The notes under the pieces: generated by a model
The model's database searches: none
What the model was told of the DNA's origin: nothing
Seen by the model: the letters and a program-made list of their open reading frames with translations, nothing else
Origin: Linyphia triangularis
Taxonomy: Eukaryota > Arthropoda > Arachnida > Araneae > Linyphiidae
Direction: 5' to 3'
NCBI GenBank assembly: GCA_963978545.1
Contig: OZ021722.1
Location: 12,181,401 to 12,245,400 of the forward strand
Length of the DNA stretch: 64,000 bases
Made by a program: the position numbers and the translations under genes
Shown here: positions 11,726 to 22,012 of the stretch, piece by piece
Layout of the letters: each line of letters begins with the position of its first letter
Position numbering within the stretch: position 1 is the first letter of the stretch

Positions 11726-12270
11726 TATTGCAATAATCGTCTGTACGTAATTGTAAATAATGACGTATTTATTTTAAAGTTCTATTTTACTTTACTTCTT
11801 TTAAACAGTGACGTATTTATCTTAAAGTTTTATTTTATTCTGTATACAATTTTAAACACCGACATATTTATTTTTACGTTTTATTTTATTTAATTTGTAA
11901 ACAGCCATAATACAGGTTAGAAAAAAGGTGGCAACACCTAAATTAATCGGGAAATTTCACATTTCGATCAGACGATTGGTCGGCTGGATTTTGCTAGAAA
12001 TTCCTTCCTTGTCACCATTTAAAGAAACGAAAAATGAAATCGAGGTCAATTGCTTTGAGAATCGTTTGCTGTTGGGAAAGCTTCAATTGTTCACTTTCTG
12101 AGCCTGAATTAACATTGTGTTCGAAGTAATATGTACCGTAATTTGTATTGAAGCTTGATAGCGATTGTTCTGTTGTTCGAAGACGTTTGTGAGTCTTCGA
12201 GGGAGGAATAAATAATTGTTTTATTTAGTAAAAACTGCGTCATCATTTCCACAGAGAAAAATTCATAACT
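11726..12270 (+). mobile_element. solo LTR-B, degenerate copy
   Basis: It aligns over most of its length with the better-bounded LTR-B copies at 38225 and 38876: CGTCTGTA near the 5' end, repeated TGACGTATTTATTTTAAAG units, a shared block containing AAAGGTGGCAACACCTAAA, and AATAAA close to the 3' end. The terminal bases have decayed and no target duplication is visible. Confidence 0.65.
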
Positions 12271-12273
12271 CAT

Positions 12274-12321
12274 AATAAATACGACATTATTTACAATTAT
12301 GTACAGACGATTTTTGTAACA
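12274..12321 (-). mobile_element. LTR-B 5' fragment in inverted orientation
   Basis: About 48 bases starting AATAAATACGACATT and ending GATTTTTGTAACA are the reverse complement of the LTR-B 5' end. They abut the 3' end of the preceding + copy, so two LTR-B pieces lie tail to tail. Confidence 0.6.
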
Positions 12322-12647
12322 ATACGTAGAAACAGTATTTATTTACTGTTCCATTGTTGGCACAGTACAACTTATATGACTTCATATCACTGAACACAAA
12401 AAAAAATAATTTAGTTTTAAGAAATTTATCTAAAAAATAGGTTTGATAATTTTTATGCACTGATTTTCTAACTACAACTTCTGGATAGTGCATATTTGAT
12501 TATGGACTTGAATCTGAAGAAGGTTTAGCAGTCACCGTAGAGATCTGTTTCAGCAACTTCTCCCCAAACCAGACAGAATGCGTTTGTAACCTTGGGCAAC
12601 TAATTGCGTAGCATATATGGATTGGGGAGGAGGGTGTTGAATCATTG

Positions 12648-13185
12648 ATATAGATAAACAACTGGATAGATTGCTCCGATGCCAATGCACCAAACGGTAT
12701 AGTGGTTAGCGTGCTAGCTTCTAAACCGCGAGGTTGCGGGTTCGAGTCCCGTGTTAGGCATGGGTGTTTGTAAATGTATGTTGGCTTGTCTAATGACAAA
12801 TGTTTCGGCGCATTATAGCCCTCGTGTTGCTGACGGCGCCAGATAATCTGAAAACAACCAACCAACCGATGGCAATGCAAGAAAAAAAACGCGCAGGTGG
12901 TTGATGATGTTGGGTGGACAATTAACCAATCACAGTTCCCTTTTATAGTTGAGTGGGAATGCAGAGAAACATTGTAAAGTACTAGAGTGGATTTTTTTTT
13001 TTTTGCACGTTATAACTAATTATGGTGTACTATTGACAGTTCTGTTGAGTTACAACCCAAGATATTATTGTCAATTCTCGGCAATCCGCATTTTTTTCTT
13101 CTTTTTTTTTTTCTTCTTCGTCCACTCAACTATCTGGCAGCGACTTCATTTTCCCAGCGTTGAGCAGTCTATCCCATCGATAGGT
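12648..13185. mobile_element. MITE-1 copy interrupted by SINE-A
   Basis: The arms TATAGATAAACAACTGGATA on the left and the diverged complement near 13165-13185 on the right match the complete MITE-1 at 36387-36716. The SINE at 12690-12867 is nested inside. Confidence 0.7.
12690..12867 (+). mobile_element. SINE-A, tRNA-derived
   Basis: The head carries pol III box A (TAGTGGTTAGCGTGCTAG) and box B (GGTTCGAGTCC) of a tRNA; a tRNA-unrelated body follows with CGGCGCATTATAGCCC, and the tail ends in repeated CAACCAAC. It is flanked by the 12-bp repeat GATG(C/G)CAATGCA with one mismatch, a typical SINE target duplication. Confidence 0.85.
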
Positions 13186-13412
13186 TCAATTGGCTTCATC
13201 TGCTTGTAGCGATGAAACGCTTACAAGCTATCTAGAAGTTTTAGTTAAGAAATCTCTGTTTATGAGCAGTATAAATTTCTTGGGAAAATTCATGGCAGGT
13301 CAATTTTTAGTTTAAGAATCTAACTGACTAAGGCGTTATTTTATTTAAACCTCTTGCCTGCATAGTATATTTAAAAAAAAAAAAAAAAAAAAACGTGTCA
13401 AAAATGAAACAC

Positions 13413-13500
13413 AGTTTGGGTTGGTTGGTTGAAGTTTAACGGTGCAAAGGGCAAAACGTGGGCCATACACTGCGTCAACCAATCGTCTGTCTATTTTAAA
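13413..13500 (+). mobile_element. SINE-C-like fragment
   Basis: GGTTGGTTGAAGTTTAACGG followed by GCAAAGGGCAAA resembles related pieces at 13657, 14533 and 17488, which share the theme TTGGTTTGAGTTTACTGGCG, GCAA and CCATRCTGCACC. The boundaries are uncertain. Confidence 0.5.
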
Positions 13501-13656
13501 ATTGATTTAAAAAGACCTCAGTTATTATTTAAGATGGTAAAAGATAAGAAAAAGCAAATATTCGATCGAGTGATGAAATCCAATATCATACAAAGAAATT
13601 GGAAAGATTTTTATGCGGAGGTAAAAAAAAAAAACTAAGTTTGGGATCAACGGAAT

Positions 13657-13790
13657 AGTTTGGTTTGTTTGAGTTTACTGGCACAAAGGCAACACTAGGG
13701 AAAATGCAGCGCAGACCAGGTCATGTTCGAAGTCAGTCCGATCATTTCAAGTTTGGTGCGGTGAAGGGGGGGGGGGGAGGGGGTTAAACG
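13657..13790 (+). mobile_element. SINE-C copy
   Basis: It begins TTTGGTTTGTTTGAGTTTAC and includes GCACAAAGGCAACACTAGGG and CAAGTTTGGTGCGGT. The copy at 17488-17630 has the same order of blocks. No pol III boxes were identified with confidence. Confidence 0.55.
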
Positions 13791-13799
13791 CCCTGGTGC

Positions 13800-14510
13800 G
13801 AAAATGTAAAAACAGTAGCAATACAACAATCGTATGTAGAATTCAAATCCAGAAAGGAGTTCTAAAACTATTGTTTTCTTCAGTATGTGATGACTTTATA
13901 TCCGTAAAGCCTTAACATACCTAACGTCTAATCCACAATTCCATTTAAATCTTCACTTTATTTTACTGGGCGGTGGCAACAGTTAGAAAAGCAAACGTTT
14001 CCTGACCACTTGAGCACAATGTTTTTTTGTCAAGTTACGATTGATTAGTTTTCCCGTCAAAATATAGTTGTTGTTTACATATGATGGAAGTTTGAGATTT
14101 AATAGACGGTATTCTAAAGATCTACAATGTGGATTTGCAAAGTCTACTAGTGGAGAGAACGACGCAGTATCGAGGACAGGTAAGTGAAAATCTGATTGAT
14201 CCTCTTGGCAAATCTGCAGTAATATTCGAAGGCAATAGCAGCGTTCGGTCGGGAAGAGATTGTAATAAAATTCGCAATTTGCTGTAAATATGTTTTAGGA
14301 TTTCTGGTTCTAGTTGCATTCGCTTTTTAAAACAAACCTAATTTGCATTTAACGCTGGCCATAACGTAGTATTTAACGTTTCTGCCATGATAGCAAGCTC
14401 TTCGAATACAAAAACGCTAAAAAAAAATAAAAAAAAATGGAGGATTGCGAGTACTTTTTTCCGAACGAAATGTTTGAATTCGGATCTTAAACTTTTTGCA
14501 GGAATCGGGA
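13800..14510. other. no gene recognised
   Basis: This is single-copy DNA. The minus frame at 14122-14319 (65 residues) has no recognisable domain. Confidence 0.4.
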
Positions 14511-14518
14511 TACTTTAA

Positions 14519-14735
14519 CCTTTAACTGCTGTGGTTGGTTGGTTTGAGGTTTTTTGCGCAAGAGCTACACATGGTCCATACTGCACAAAACAAATTGGTG
14601 AACATCAGTTTAAAGTTTAAGAAACATAGTATAAGAAAAAATAATATAAAAGTCAAAGATGAGATATTTTAGGGGGTGGAAGCATTCCACAAAAAATGAC
14701 TTGGGGTCTGTCAGACCGCTTACAGCAGTTAAAGG
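14519..14735. mobile_element. TTAA-1 MITE carrying a SINE-C piece
   Basis: The ends CCTTTAACTGCTGT and ACAGCAGTTAAAGG are exact inverted repeats, and both sides abut TTAA (14515-14518 and 14736-14739), the target of piggyBac- and Kolobok-type elements. From about 14533 the interior begins GGTTGGTTGGTTTGAGG like SINE-C, so a SINE seems to have inserted right after the left TIR. Confidence 0.75.
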
Positions 14736-14927
14736 TTAATATTAGGAGTATGGATTAGTTGATGAATATACTGTTATTGAATCGCGACAAATTTGCATGT
14801 TGAGAAGATTAAAGTAATGAACTGGATTTTAAAATAATTGTCTTATTGTTCAACTGTCGACAGCAACCTCTGGTCATTGAAGAACCTCAAAACTTAATTT
14901 CTATATTTATCTTAGAGTCAATTTCCC

Positions 14928-15106
14928 ACATGATGGATGTGTGGTTAGCGCTCTGACTTCGTATGTCAAAGAGGTGCCGATTCGAATCCCGGTTCGGGCA
15001 TGGAAGCTCGTTCTGGTTCGGAATCCATGTTAAGCTGTAGGTCCCGGTCTGAAATTAGCCGTCATTATGCCCAAATATGTGTCGTTGAGCTGACAAACTA
15101 ACCAAT
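14928..15106 (+). mobile_element. SINE-B, tRNA-derived
   Basis: The head contains GTGGTTAGCGCTCTGAC (box A) and GATTCGAATCCCGG (box B). The body has GGTTCGGAATCCATGTTAAG and a tail AGCTGACAAACTAACCAA. The same order occurs at 16770 and 37855. Confidence 0.8.
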
Positions 15107-15164
15107 TTAAAAGTAAAAAAAAAAACAATTAAATGTGTTTTTCTCTCGTCCGAAAAAGATGACG

Positions 15165-15262
15165 CAATGGACAATTCCCGCATTCCCCCCCCCCCCCCCT
15201 TCCATTCTAAATGTTTCGAAAAGGCCATAAACTCAAAAATTTCTGCTCTTTTTTTTTTTTTT
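15165..15262. mobile_element. TA-3 left-end fragment
   Basis: AATGGACAATTCCCGCATT, a homopolymer run, then GAAAAGGCCATAAACTCA match the left end of the TA-3 element at 42944. The remainder is missing. Confidence 0.65.
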
Positions 15263-15284
15263 TTAAATTTACAAACTAATTTCT

Positions 15285-15466
15285 GCCGACCAAACGGTAT
15301 ATTGGTTAGCGTGCTAGTTTCTAGACCGCGAGGTTGCGGGTTCCGAGTCCCGTGTTTGGCATGGGTGTTTGTAAATGTATGTTGGCTTGTCTAATGACGA
15401 ATGTTTCGACGCATTATAGCCGTCGTGTTGCTGACGGCGCCAGATAATCTGAAAAACAACCAACCA
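15285..15466 (+). mobile_element. SINE-A, tRNA-derived
   Basis: This has the same head, body and CAACCAACC tail as the copy at 12690. It carries one extra base in box B (GGGTTCCGAGTCC). Near-repeats AACTAATTTC and AACTGATTTC at the two sides suggest the target duplication. Confidence 0.85.
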
Positions 15467-15479
15467 AACTGATTTCACC

Positions 15480-16180
15480 TGTTAGACTTGATTTCGTTTG
15501 AACTCAAACTTGAAAAGGTGGAATTTTGTGCAAACATTTAAAAAAAATACTTCTCTGTAAAATATTGAATCATGATTAGCTCTTTAACCTTACAAAACAT
15601 TTCGAATTTTTTTACGGTGAAAAAATAATTCAAATATCTTGAAATTCCCTATCACAGTGTTGTGGTTATTTAAATGAAAATGTCCCATATTTTAACTTTG
15701 AGATTCAAAATGTAAGTGGCGTGTAGATAATATCCTTAAGCATTATAACTATTGTTCATATTTTACAGGCACATGACAAAATTGCACATGCGTATTAGGT
15801 AGCTTCCGACAATTTAATTTTTTTTAGCATTTCAGTGCGTTTTCTGTTGAAAGACCTTCTGAAGGCACTGTAGATTCAGAATACTCAATAATAGTCCATA
15901 TCAGCGTCCCCCAAATTAAATTTTAGTGTTTGGAGTAGTTCTTAAATCGATGTGGTTTTCGTTCAAAAATGGGAAATCGTACAAAATATCAAAATGAGAA
16001 AAACATAGAATGTTAATAAGCAGATGCTTGTGAGGTCATTTTGTGAGACATTACAGTTTCAATACTAAATCGCATTTTTTTTTTTTTTTTTAACCCTACA
16101 ATTTTGGAACTTTTAAAAACTAAACGAAAAACTTAAAAATTGCAAATGGATTGTACACGCTCTCAAATCATATAATTAAT
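15480..16180. other. no gene recognised
   Basis: This is AT-rich, apparently single-copy DNA with short homopolymer tracts and no supported feature. Confidence 0.4.
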
Positions 16181-16189
16181 ATGTTTAAT

Positions 16190-16602
16190 TGAATTGTTTT
16201 TCAATATGTTTAGTGGAATTGTTTTTCAATATGTTCAATTAAATTGCTTTTCAATATGTTCAATAAAATTGGTTTTCAATATGTTCAATTGAATTGTTTT
16301 TCAAATATTTTTCAATATATTCAATTGAATTGTTTTTCAAATATTTTTCAATATATTCAATTAAATTGTTTTTCAAATATTTTTCAATATGTTCAATTGA
16401 ATTGTTTTTCAAATATTTTTCAATATGTTCAATTGAATTGTTTTTCAAATATTTTTCAATATGTTCAATTGAATTGTTTTTCAAATATTTTTCAATATAT
16501 TCAATTGAATTGTTTTTCAAATATTTTTCAATATATTCAATTGAATTGTTTTTCAAATATTTTTCAATATATTCAATTGAATTGTTTTTCAATATCTTTA
16601 AT
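16190..16602. repeat. minisatellite, 26-bp then 42-bp units
   Basis: The array starts with units of about 26 bp (CAATATGTTCAATTRAATTG and T-runs). From about 16285 it changes to eight units of exactly 42 bp in which TTTTTCAAATATTTTTCAATAT joins the core TTCAATTGAATTG. Because 42 is divisible by three, both strands stay open for over 300 bases; the predicted repeat peptides are by-products. Confidence 0.9.
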
Positions 16603-16769
16603 AAAAAAATACTTGTCTAACGAAGGGAAAATGATATAAAAGAAAAAGTTGGTCCCAAATGATCAACTTCCTAAAAAGGTGGATCTCGACTTTTAAAGTT
16701 TGGGAACCTCTTGTCCCGATCCTCTTGTGACAATGATTCGGAGTAGCACAATCTCGATTGGCCTCTGTA

Positions 16770-16932
16770 TATCCCCGCCTGGTAGATAGCTTTGGGGTCT
16801 TGTGCTGAAGGGGGTTCGAATCCTGGGTTAGGCATGCTCGTTGTGGTTTGAAATCCACGTTAAGCTGTAGATCCAGGCCTGATTGGCCGTCATTGTGCCC
16901 AAAAATAGGTCATCGCGCATAAAAACCAACCA
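16770..16932 (+). mobile_element. SINE-B, diverged copy
   Basis: Box B-like GGGTTCGAATCCTGGGTTAG and the body GAAATCCACGTTAAGCTGTAG match the copies at 14928 and 37855. The head is degenerate. The tail ends AAAAACCAACCAG. Confidence 0.75.
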
Positions 16933-16988
16933 GCTTCATATGAAATATTCAATGCAAGCAACCAGTTAACCTAAAGATACTCATTTAA

Positions 16989-17203
16989 CCCTTTGCACTC
17001 GACCCCTTTTTTCGCGCGGAGGGACCAGCAACTCGAGATATTTCGTGGCATTTTTGGTTCGGTTTGAAGTTAAACATTCACTTCATAGAAACTAAACACA
17101 GTCATTGGCCTTGCGTCGAATTTCCGCATCAAACCTAGTAGTCTTCTCGCGTAGCGGCATCCAATCATGTGGTGCCTGAGAGGCGCCGCTCGAGTGCAAA
17201 GGG
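16989..17203. mobile_element. TTAA-2 MITE (piggyBac-like)
   Basis: The ends CCCTTTGCACTCGA and TCGAGTGCAAAGGG are exact inverted repeats between TTAA at 16985-16988 and 17204-17207. At 215 bp it has no coding capacity. The CCC start plus TTAA target is the piggyBac pattern. Confidence 0.8.
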
Positions 17204-17487
17204 TTAAAAGGTTAAAATTCCAAGTACGGTACGGATTCTGCTCCAAGGTGATTTTCGCCAACAAATGACAGCCGCCGTCATTTTTTTTTTTTTTTTAATA
17301 ACGAGTGAACTGCCTATGAAGTCCATAGTTTGGCGTGGTATTCTGTAAACAATTCTTGGCGCAGAATCTGTTCCGAACTTAGAAGTTTTACCATTTAAAA
17401 TTACTATTAAGCTCCTTGCCCGTTGAATGCATTTAAGGAAAATGCGTCGAAAATGAAACTCGGTTCTCGATCAACGGAATATTTTGG

Positions 17488-17630
17488 TTTGGTTTACTTG
17501 AGTTTCCTGGCGCAAGTGTAACTCTAGGGCCATGCTGCACCGACAAACGGAAAAGAAATATATATATTTTCTCCTCAAAGTCAGTTCGAGCATTCCAAAT
17601 TTGGTGCGGTTAAGTCGTACAAACAAGATT
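17488..17630 (+). mobile_element. SINE-C copy
   Basis: TTTGGTTTACTTGAGTTTCC, GGCGCAAGTGTAACTCTAGG, CCATGCTGCACC and AATTTGGTGCGGT follow the order seen at 13657. Confidence 0.55.
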
Positions 17631-17639
17631 CAGATGACA

Positions 17640-18580
17640 ATGGGAATGGGTTGAAAATTTTCAAAGCTCTGTACTTAAGGAATGATATCGAATATCGTTG
17701 ACAGAGGGCAGCACGAGACAAAACTAAAAATCTTCTGATCTTCAGTAATAACTATTACAGCCCAGCCACAACCACATGGCAAAAGTAAAACGTTGTTTTC
17801 GCGGGTCATTTGCTTTGTAATTGTAATTAACCCTTTCTAAGAAAAGTTACGTCCTTGTATTCAATATCCATGCAAATTGTTAAGCAAACGATAAAAAAAA
17901 AAAAGAATGCATGCACAAAACTCTTTGGAGTGGGGTGACGTCATCAGCAGCTAGAAAAATAATTACCAATCGCAAAAACACTTTTAAAAATAAATTCGAA
18001 TTTTTTGGAATTTTGAAATTTACTTAGTCAACCATATGTTTAACTTGGTTTTGCACGGTTCCGGCTATCTATTTCTGCCAGTATGAAATTCTTTTCACAA
18101 CTAAATACGCCTCGTAATTTTGAACTATGATATTCTTACTAGGTCGAAACCGCATCGTGCATACCCTTCTCTCAAGTTCCATCACACCAATGAGAAGACA
18201 TTGAGGTCACGACCAATTAAATGTGTATCAGACCCCTCTGTCGTACACACCAGTATTCGGTATCGAACCAGCGAACTGCCGCTTATGATATCGGTGCTTT
18301 TAACTGAAACCCATCTTACTGTGTTTCCAATGATACCAAACAATGATTTGAGATAAAAATTCGAGTAGGTATCTTTTCTCTCTAAAAACGAATTTTAAAC
18401 TCTTTTATAAATATACGGATTAATGATAAATCATGGCACCCAAGGAAAAATTGTTGCGATTACTTTGTTAGACAAGAAAAAAAAAATGCAGCAATTTGGC
18501 TGTTATTGGTAAAAAAAAATTCGTATGAATGAAGTTATCAAAAATAAAAATTAATGTTGTTGTTGCTAATCCTCACTGTT
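17640..18580. other. no gene recognised
   Basis: This is AT-rich single-copy DNA. A 78-residue frame at 18120-18356 has no family I recognise. A CTCF-like word (GACAGAGGGCAGCAC) lies at 17700-17714. Confidence 0.4.
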
Positions 18581-18588
18581 TGACGGAG

Positions 18589-19170
18589 TCAGACAAGATC
18601 CACGAGTTCGTTGACTAAAAGGAAGACTAGGAGAGGATTGCTAAAGAGATCCTCCTTAGAGAGTCCCATGCAATCCAAGAGGTGCTCAGGAGAGGCCTGA
18701 TGATTTTGGCACTTGGTGCAGGTGGCGAAGGTTTTCCTGTCCTCGTTGAAAGTGAGGCACTTGATGTGGCCGCTAGCAAGCCTTGATAGAACAGTCCGGG
18801 TACGTCTGTCACACGGGAGGTCAAGAGACAAACCCGGTTTTGAGCCCTTATACCAATTATGGGTTGAGGGTATTTTCCACTCCTCCGAGATCTTTGATTT
18901 TTCCAGAGAGTACAATTCCAAAAAAGTAAGTGTGGAAGAGGGAGATGTTGAAATCCTGCAACCCTCCTTAGCAAGGAAATCGGCCTTTTTCGTTCCTGTG
19001 GAGATTCACATGGGAAGGTACCCATTGCAAATGAACATCATGAATGCAATGACATCACCTCCCCAAGTCCTACTGTTTGCCTCATCGTGGAGGGAGGTTT
19101 GACCCTGGGCGGAATGGGAGAAGTACGTCGGGAGTTTACTCCTGGTAGGGCCACCCAAGTCGTGAAGGCC
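18589..19170 (-). pseudogene. non-LTR retrotransposon C-terminus (RNase H and tail), broken
   Basis: Read on the minus strand, the order is a diverged RNase H segment (LQWVPSH, then NLHRNEKADFLAKEG, with the expected conserved N-E-x-A-D), followed by a C-terminal region with GHIKC, C-x2-C (CTKC) and EHLLDC, as in the tail of arthropod jockey/R1-like LINE polyproteins. The stop is at 18589. A one-base shift in the A-run about 19000 separates the frame used by 18589-18921 from the upstream one, and further shifts precede it, so it cannot encode an intact enzyme. The endonuclease and reverse transcriptase are absent, so the copy is 5'-truncated, as LINE insertions usually are. No neighbouring gene depends on it. 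Confidence 0.8.
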
Positions 19171-19249
19171 ATTCCAATTATGCCCAGCTAAATATCAGTA
19201 GGCGAAGGAGCCAAGACAGACTACAACCTACTGGTGCTCCGGTCCTTGG

Positions 19250-20460
19250 ACTAACTGAAGCTGCACATCCCCTCACCAATGAATTCGTTGATAAAATTTA
19301 ATGAAATTCCTGTCGAGCTTATTCATATATTCTATATTTTTAAAAAAATAAAATCAACCATTAAACACATCAGAGTACACAAAGTGTGTTGCAAATAATA
19401 TCAAAACCAGCGTAAGTGGGCAAGGATCATAGCAGATATCTGGATGCTGTTAAAATTATCCTGTTTCAAAGCAGATTCCAGGAATGTTGACATTTTTGTG
19501 ATATGTCCTATTAATTATCATAGCCTCCCACCCCTTCTCTTCTTACTTATATGCACTGGTAAAACCTTAGTTTAGAAAAGTGTAAATACAAAGTCTCCCC
19601 TATTTCCCGTCTATGTGTATAATACATCAAGTCAAAATGTCAACTCTACGTTTATTTCTTTATATTTTCGAGAGATGGCAGCACGCTTCATAGCCTTAAT
19701 GGGGAAATTTAATTTCCATCACTGATATTTTGACATCGGAATATAAGCTGGAAATCTTGACTGTTTCTCCGTCAGATAAAGAAGAATCAATGCATATGCA
19801 GTGGCTCCACCTGGTTTTGTCTTTTGCTATTTTAATTTCCATTAATAATAGATAATACATTAAATGACAACAATTTGTGTCATTTCATTAAGGCGCTTCT
19901 TTACCCTAGCGTTATTTTCTCTGCGAGTAAACCAGATATTGTTGGCAACAGTTAAGGCGTGTCTTTCTCCACGAGGTAATGAATCTGATTCGAGGAGAAC
20001 CGGGGGATTGACAGTTTGACAGCAGGGGAAAAGGGGTCCAAAATTCAAAGGGGGTCATGGTTTTCTTTTGTTGATCGTTACAGTGAGTTGTCCCCCCCCG
20101 ATAATTAACTTGGAAAAAGTTGGGTCTTCACTATTGCTCCCAGAAAAGAGAGGGGTGTTTTTAGTTACTTGCGCAAGGACATGTTGTACGGGGGAAATGG
20201 TTTGGAAAAATTTACCGTTTATTATCTAATCAAATCAAACAAGAGCGAGGTAGCATTCCACGCAGCAAAATACTTTTGATAATACTCACAATAATTTAAA
20301 TAAGAACACTTCACATATTTTCGAATATTGAACATGATGAATTTTCGAATAATGAATGTCTGAAAGAATATGAATCGAATAAAAACCTCGGCTCTATATA
20401 TATTAAAAAAAAAGGAGAAGGGGGGGGGGGGGGACACTGGTCATTGTAGTAAACAATTAG

Positions 20461-20491
<31 letters not shown>

Positions 20492-21510
20492 AAAGAAATA
20501 GCATGTTTCACACTCATATCTTCTTATTAACTTTAATTTGATTCACCTCCATTATTTCACAACTGAAGAATAAACAATCTTAATGTTGTTGTTTTTCCAA
20601 AAGTGAAGTCACTAGTCATTTTCTTATGTTCTACATTTGAAATGTTTGCAATTATTTATTCTACAACAAATAAATTTGAAAACTACGATGTATCTTTTCT
20701 TTTCTGGCACTAAAAATAGGGAATTATAATTTTTTTAAATGAGAAACTTTTTCTTCAAATGTATTGCGACTTCTATACGTCAATTTGATCTGTATGTAAA
20801 GTGGCTCTAAAAGTCTTCGTAATGTACTAGAATATTGCAGCAAATACCAATATGTAAGAACAAATTTAAGTTTACGAAAACTTTTGGGAGATATTTTATA
20901 TGTTACTTACAGTTTAATGATTTTCTAAAAAAAAGTTTTGCTATGCATTAAAAATATTTTATGTAGTTTTATTAAGATGAAATTAGAGATATTATTAAAC
21001 AAATCTTATTTTCAAATATTAATTTTTGATATGGATAATGCAGTATTTAATTGAAATTAGTGCACGAACAGTTTTGGGAACCACCTGTTGTAAATTGTTT
21101 GGAACAGTTTAGAAGATCCGAAAAATCCAATGAAAGTGTTGATATTCAATTAATTTCTAGATGAAAAAATCCCAATGCACGTTACAACTGTTTTTTATGT
21201 CATATCTTTCCAAAATTATTTTTTAAAAAATCGTAAGCCAATCTGCTTACTGTCAATACTAAAAAGTACTTCAAGAGTTTACTTCAAAACGAAACCATTA
21301 TTTTAACACAAAAGATCACACGAATAAATTTAAACCTATATCATTTTAATATCAATGAATAATTTTATAAAAATAGATCTCCAAATTAAACAAAAATTAA
21401 CATAAAAGAAAATTGTATACATTTATTGAGAAATACCAAAAATTTAAAAATAAGCAAAAAATAAAAGGATAAATAAAATTTTCATAATTACAATGCAATG
21501 AAAATGGTAC
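19250..21510. other. intergenic AT-rich DNA with an R9 fragment
   Basis: No gene is recognised. At 19790-19912 a piece of the R9 element is present (ATGCAGTGGCTCCACCTGG, then ATTAAATGACAAC and TGTCATTTCATTAAG), matching 35570-35670. The rest is AT-rich and single-copy. Confidence 0.5.
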
Positions 21511-21517
21511 AGTGGCG

Positions 21518-22009
21518 TTATTTTTTTCTTTTAAGCGATTCTTTTCTTTTTTCCATCGCTTCTAAAATGGAAGCTGGATCCCTTATTGCCATTGATCTTG
21601 TATGGCGTGGCTCAATTAATTGTGGCAGTATGCAATCGAAATAAAAATTAGTCAATTTTTCTTTCATTTCGTTTTCCCAGAAAGAATCAACCCGTAATAC
21701 CTTTTCATACTTCATTCCTCTCCTGTTCCAAAGCACAAACAGGCAGTAATTACGTTTTGTTATGTGTAATTGTCCTTGAATTCGAAAATAGTATTTGTGT
21801 CGTCTGTTTATACCGGATATTACTTTTTCCTTATTAAGACTCCAAAACGTAAACTTGCGAGAAATCACAGACTCTTCTGGCGATAAGTTTTCGCATGACA
21901 TGGGGCATTTTACTTCAACGATACCCTCCTCTTCCACCAACCCGTCGGGTGTGGCCCCGAGATATGGGGATAGTTGCAGGACATAGACATAGTAGCATTG
22001 TCCCCTGTT
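21518..22009 (-). pseudogene. YqaJ/lambda-exonuclease-like nuclease domain, N-terminally incomplete
   Basis: An open frame of 163 codons carries the core of the YqaJ viral recombinase family, a PD-(D/E)xK nuclease related to phage lambda exonuclease. Seen in order: LSPYLGATPDGLV (metal-binding D), GIVEVKCPMSC (catalytic E and K of the E-x-K motif), then YYFRIQGQLHITKRNYC with the conserved Q, and a basic C-terminus ending KRKK. Such genes are abundant in arthropod genomes, usually within transposons or as isolated relics. The N-terminal helical region is missing: the frame closes at a stop at 22010-22012 and I see no convincing start or acceptor. The visible catalytic triad is intact, so this could be the last exon of a longer gene rather than a dead copy. 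No neighbouring gene supports a host role. Confidence 0.75.
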
Positions 22010-22012
22010 TCA

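Noticed and set aside
12700..12765. A tRNA gene (likewise at 15295, 48790, 53735 and 53915)
   Set aside because: Only the pol III promoter part of SINE-A is tRNA-like; no acceptor stem closes and the transcript runs on into the SINE body.
16244..16639. 131- and 110-residue frames on both strands
   Set aside because: They are readings of the 42-bp minisatellite, whose period is a multiple of three.
18120..18356. 78-residue frame
   Set aside because: Plausible residue mix but no family, partner exon or promoter.
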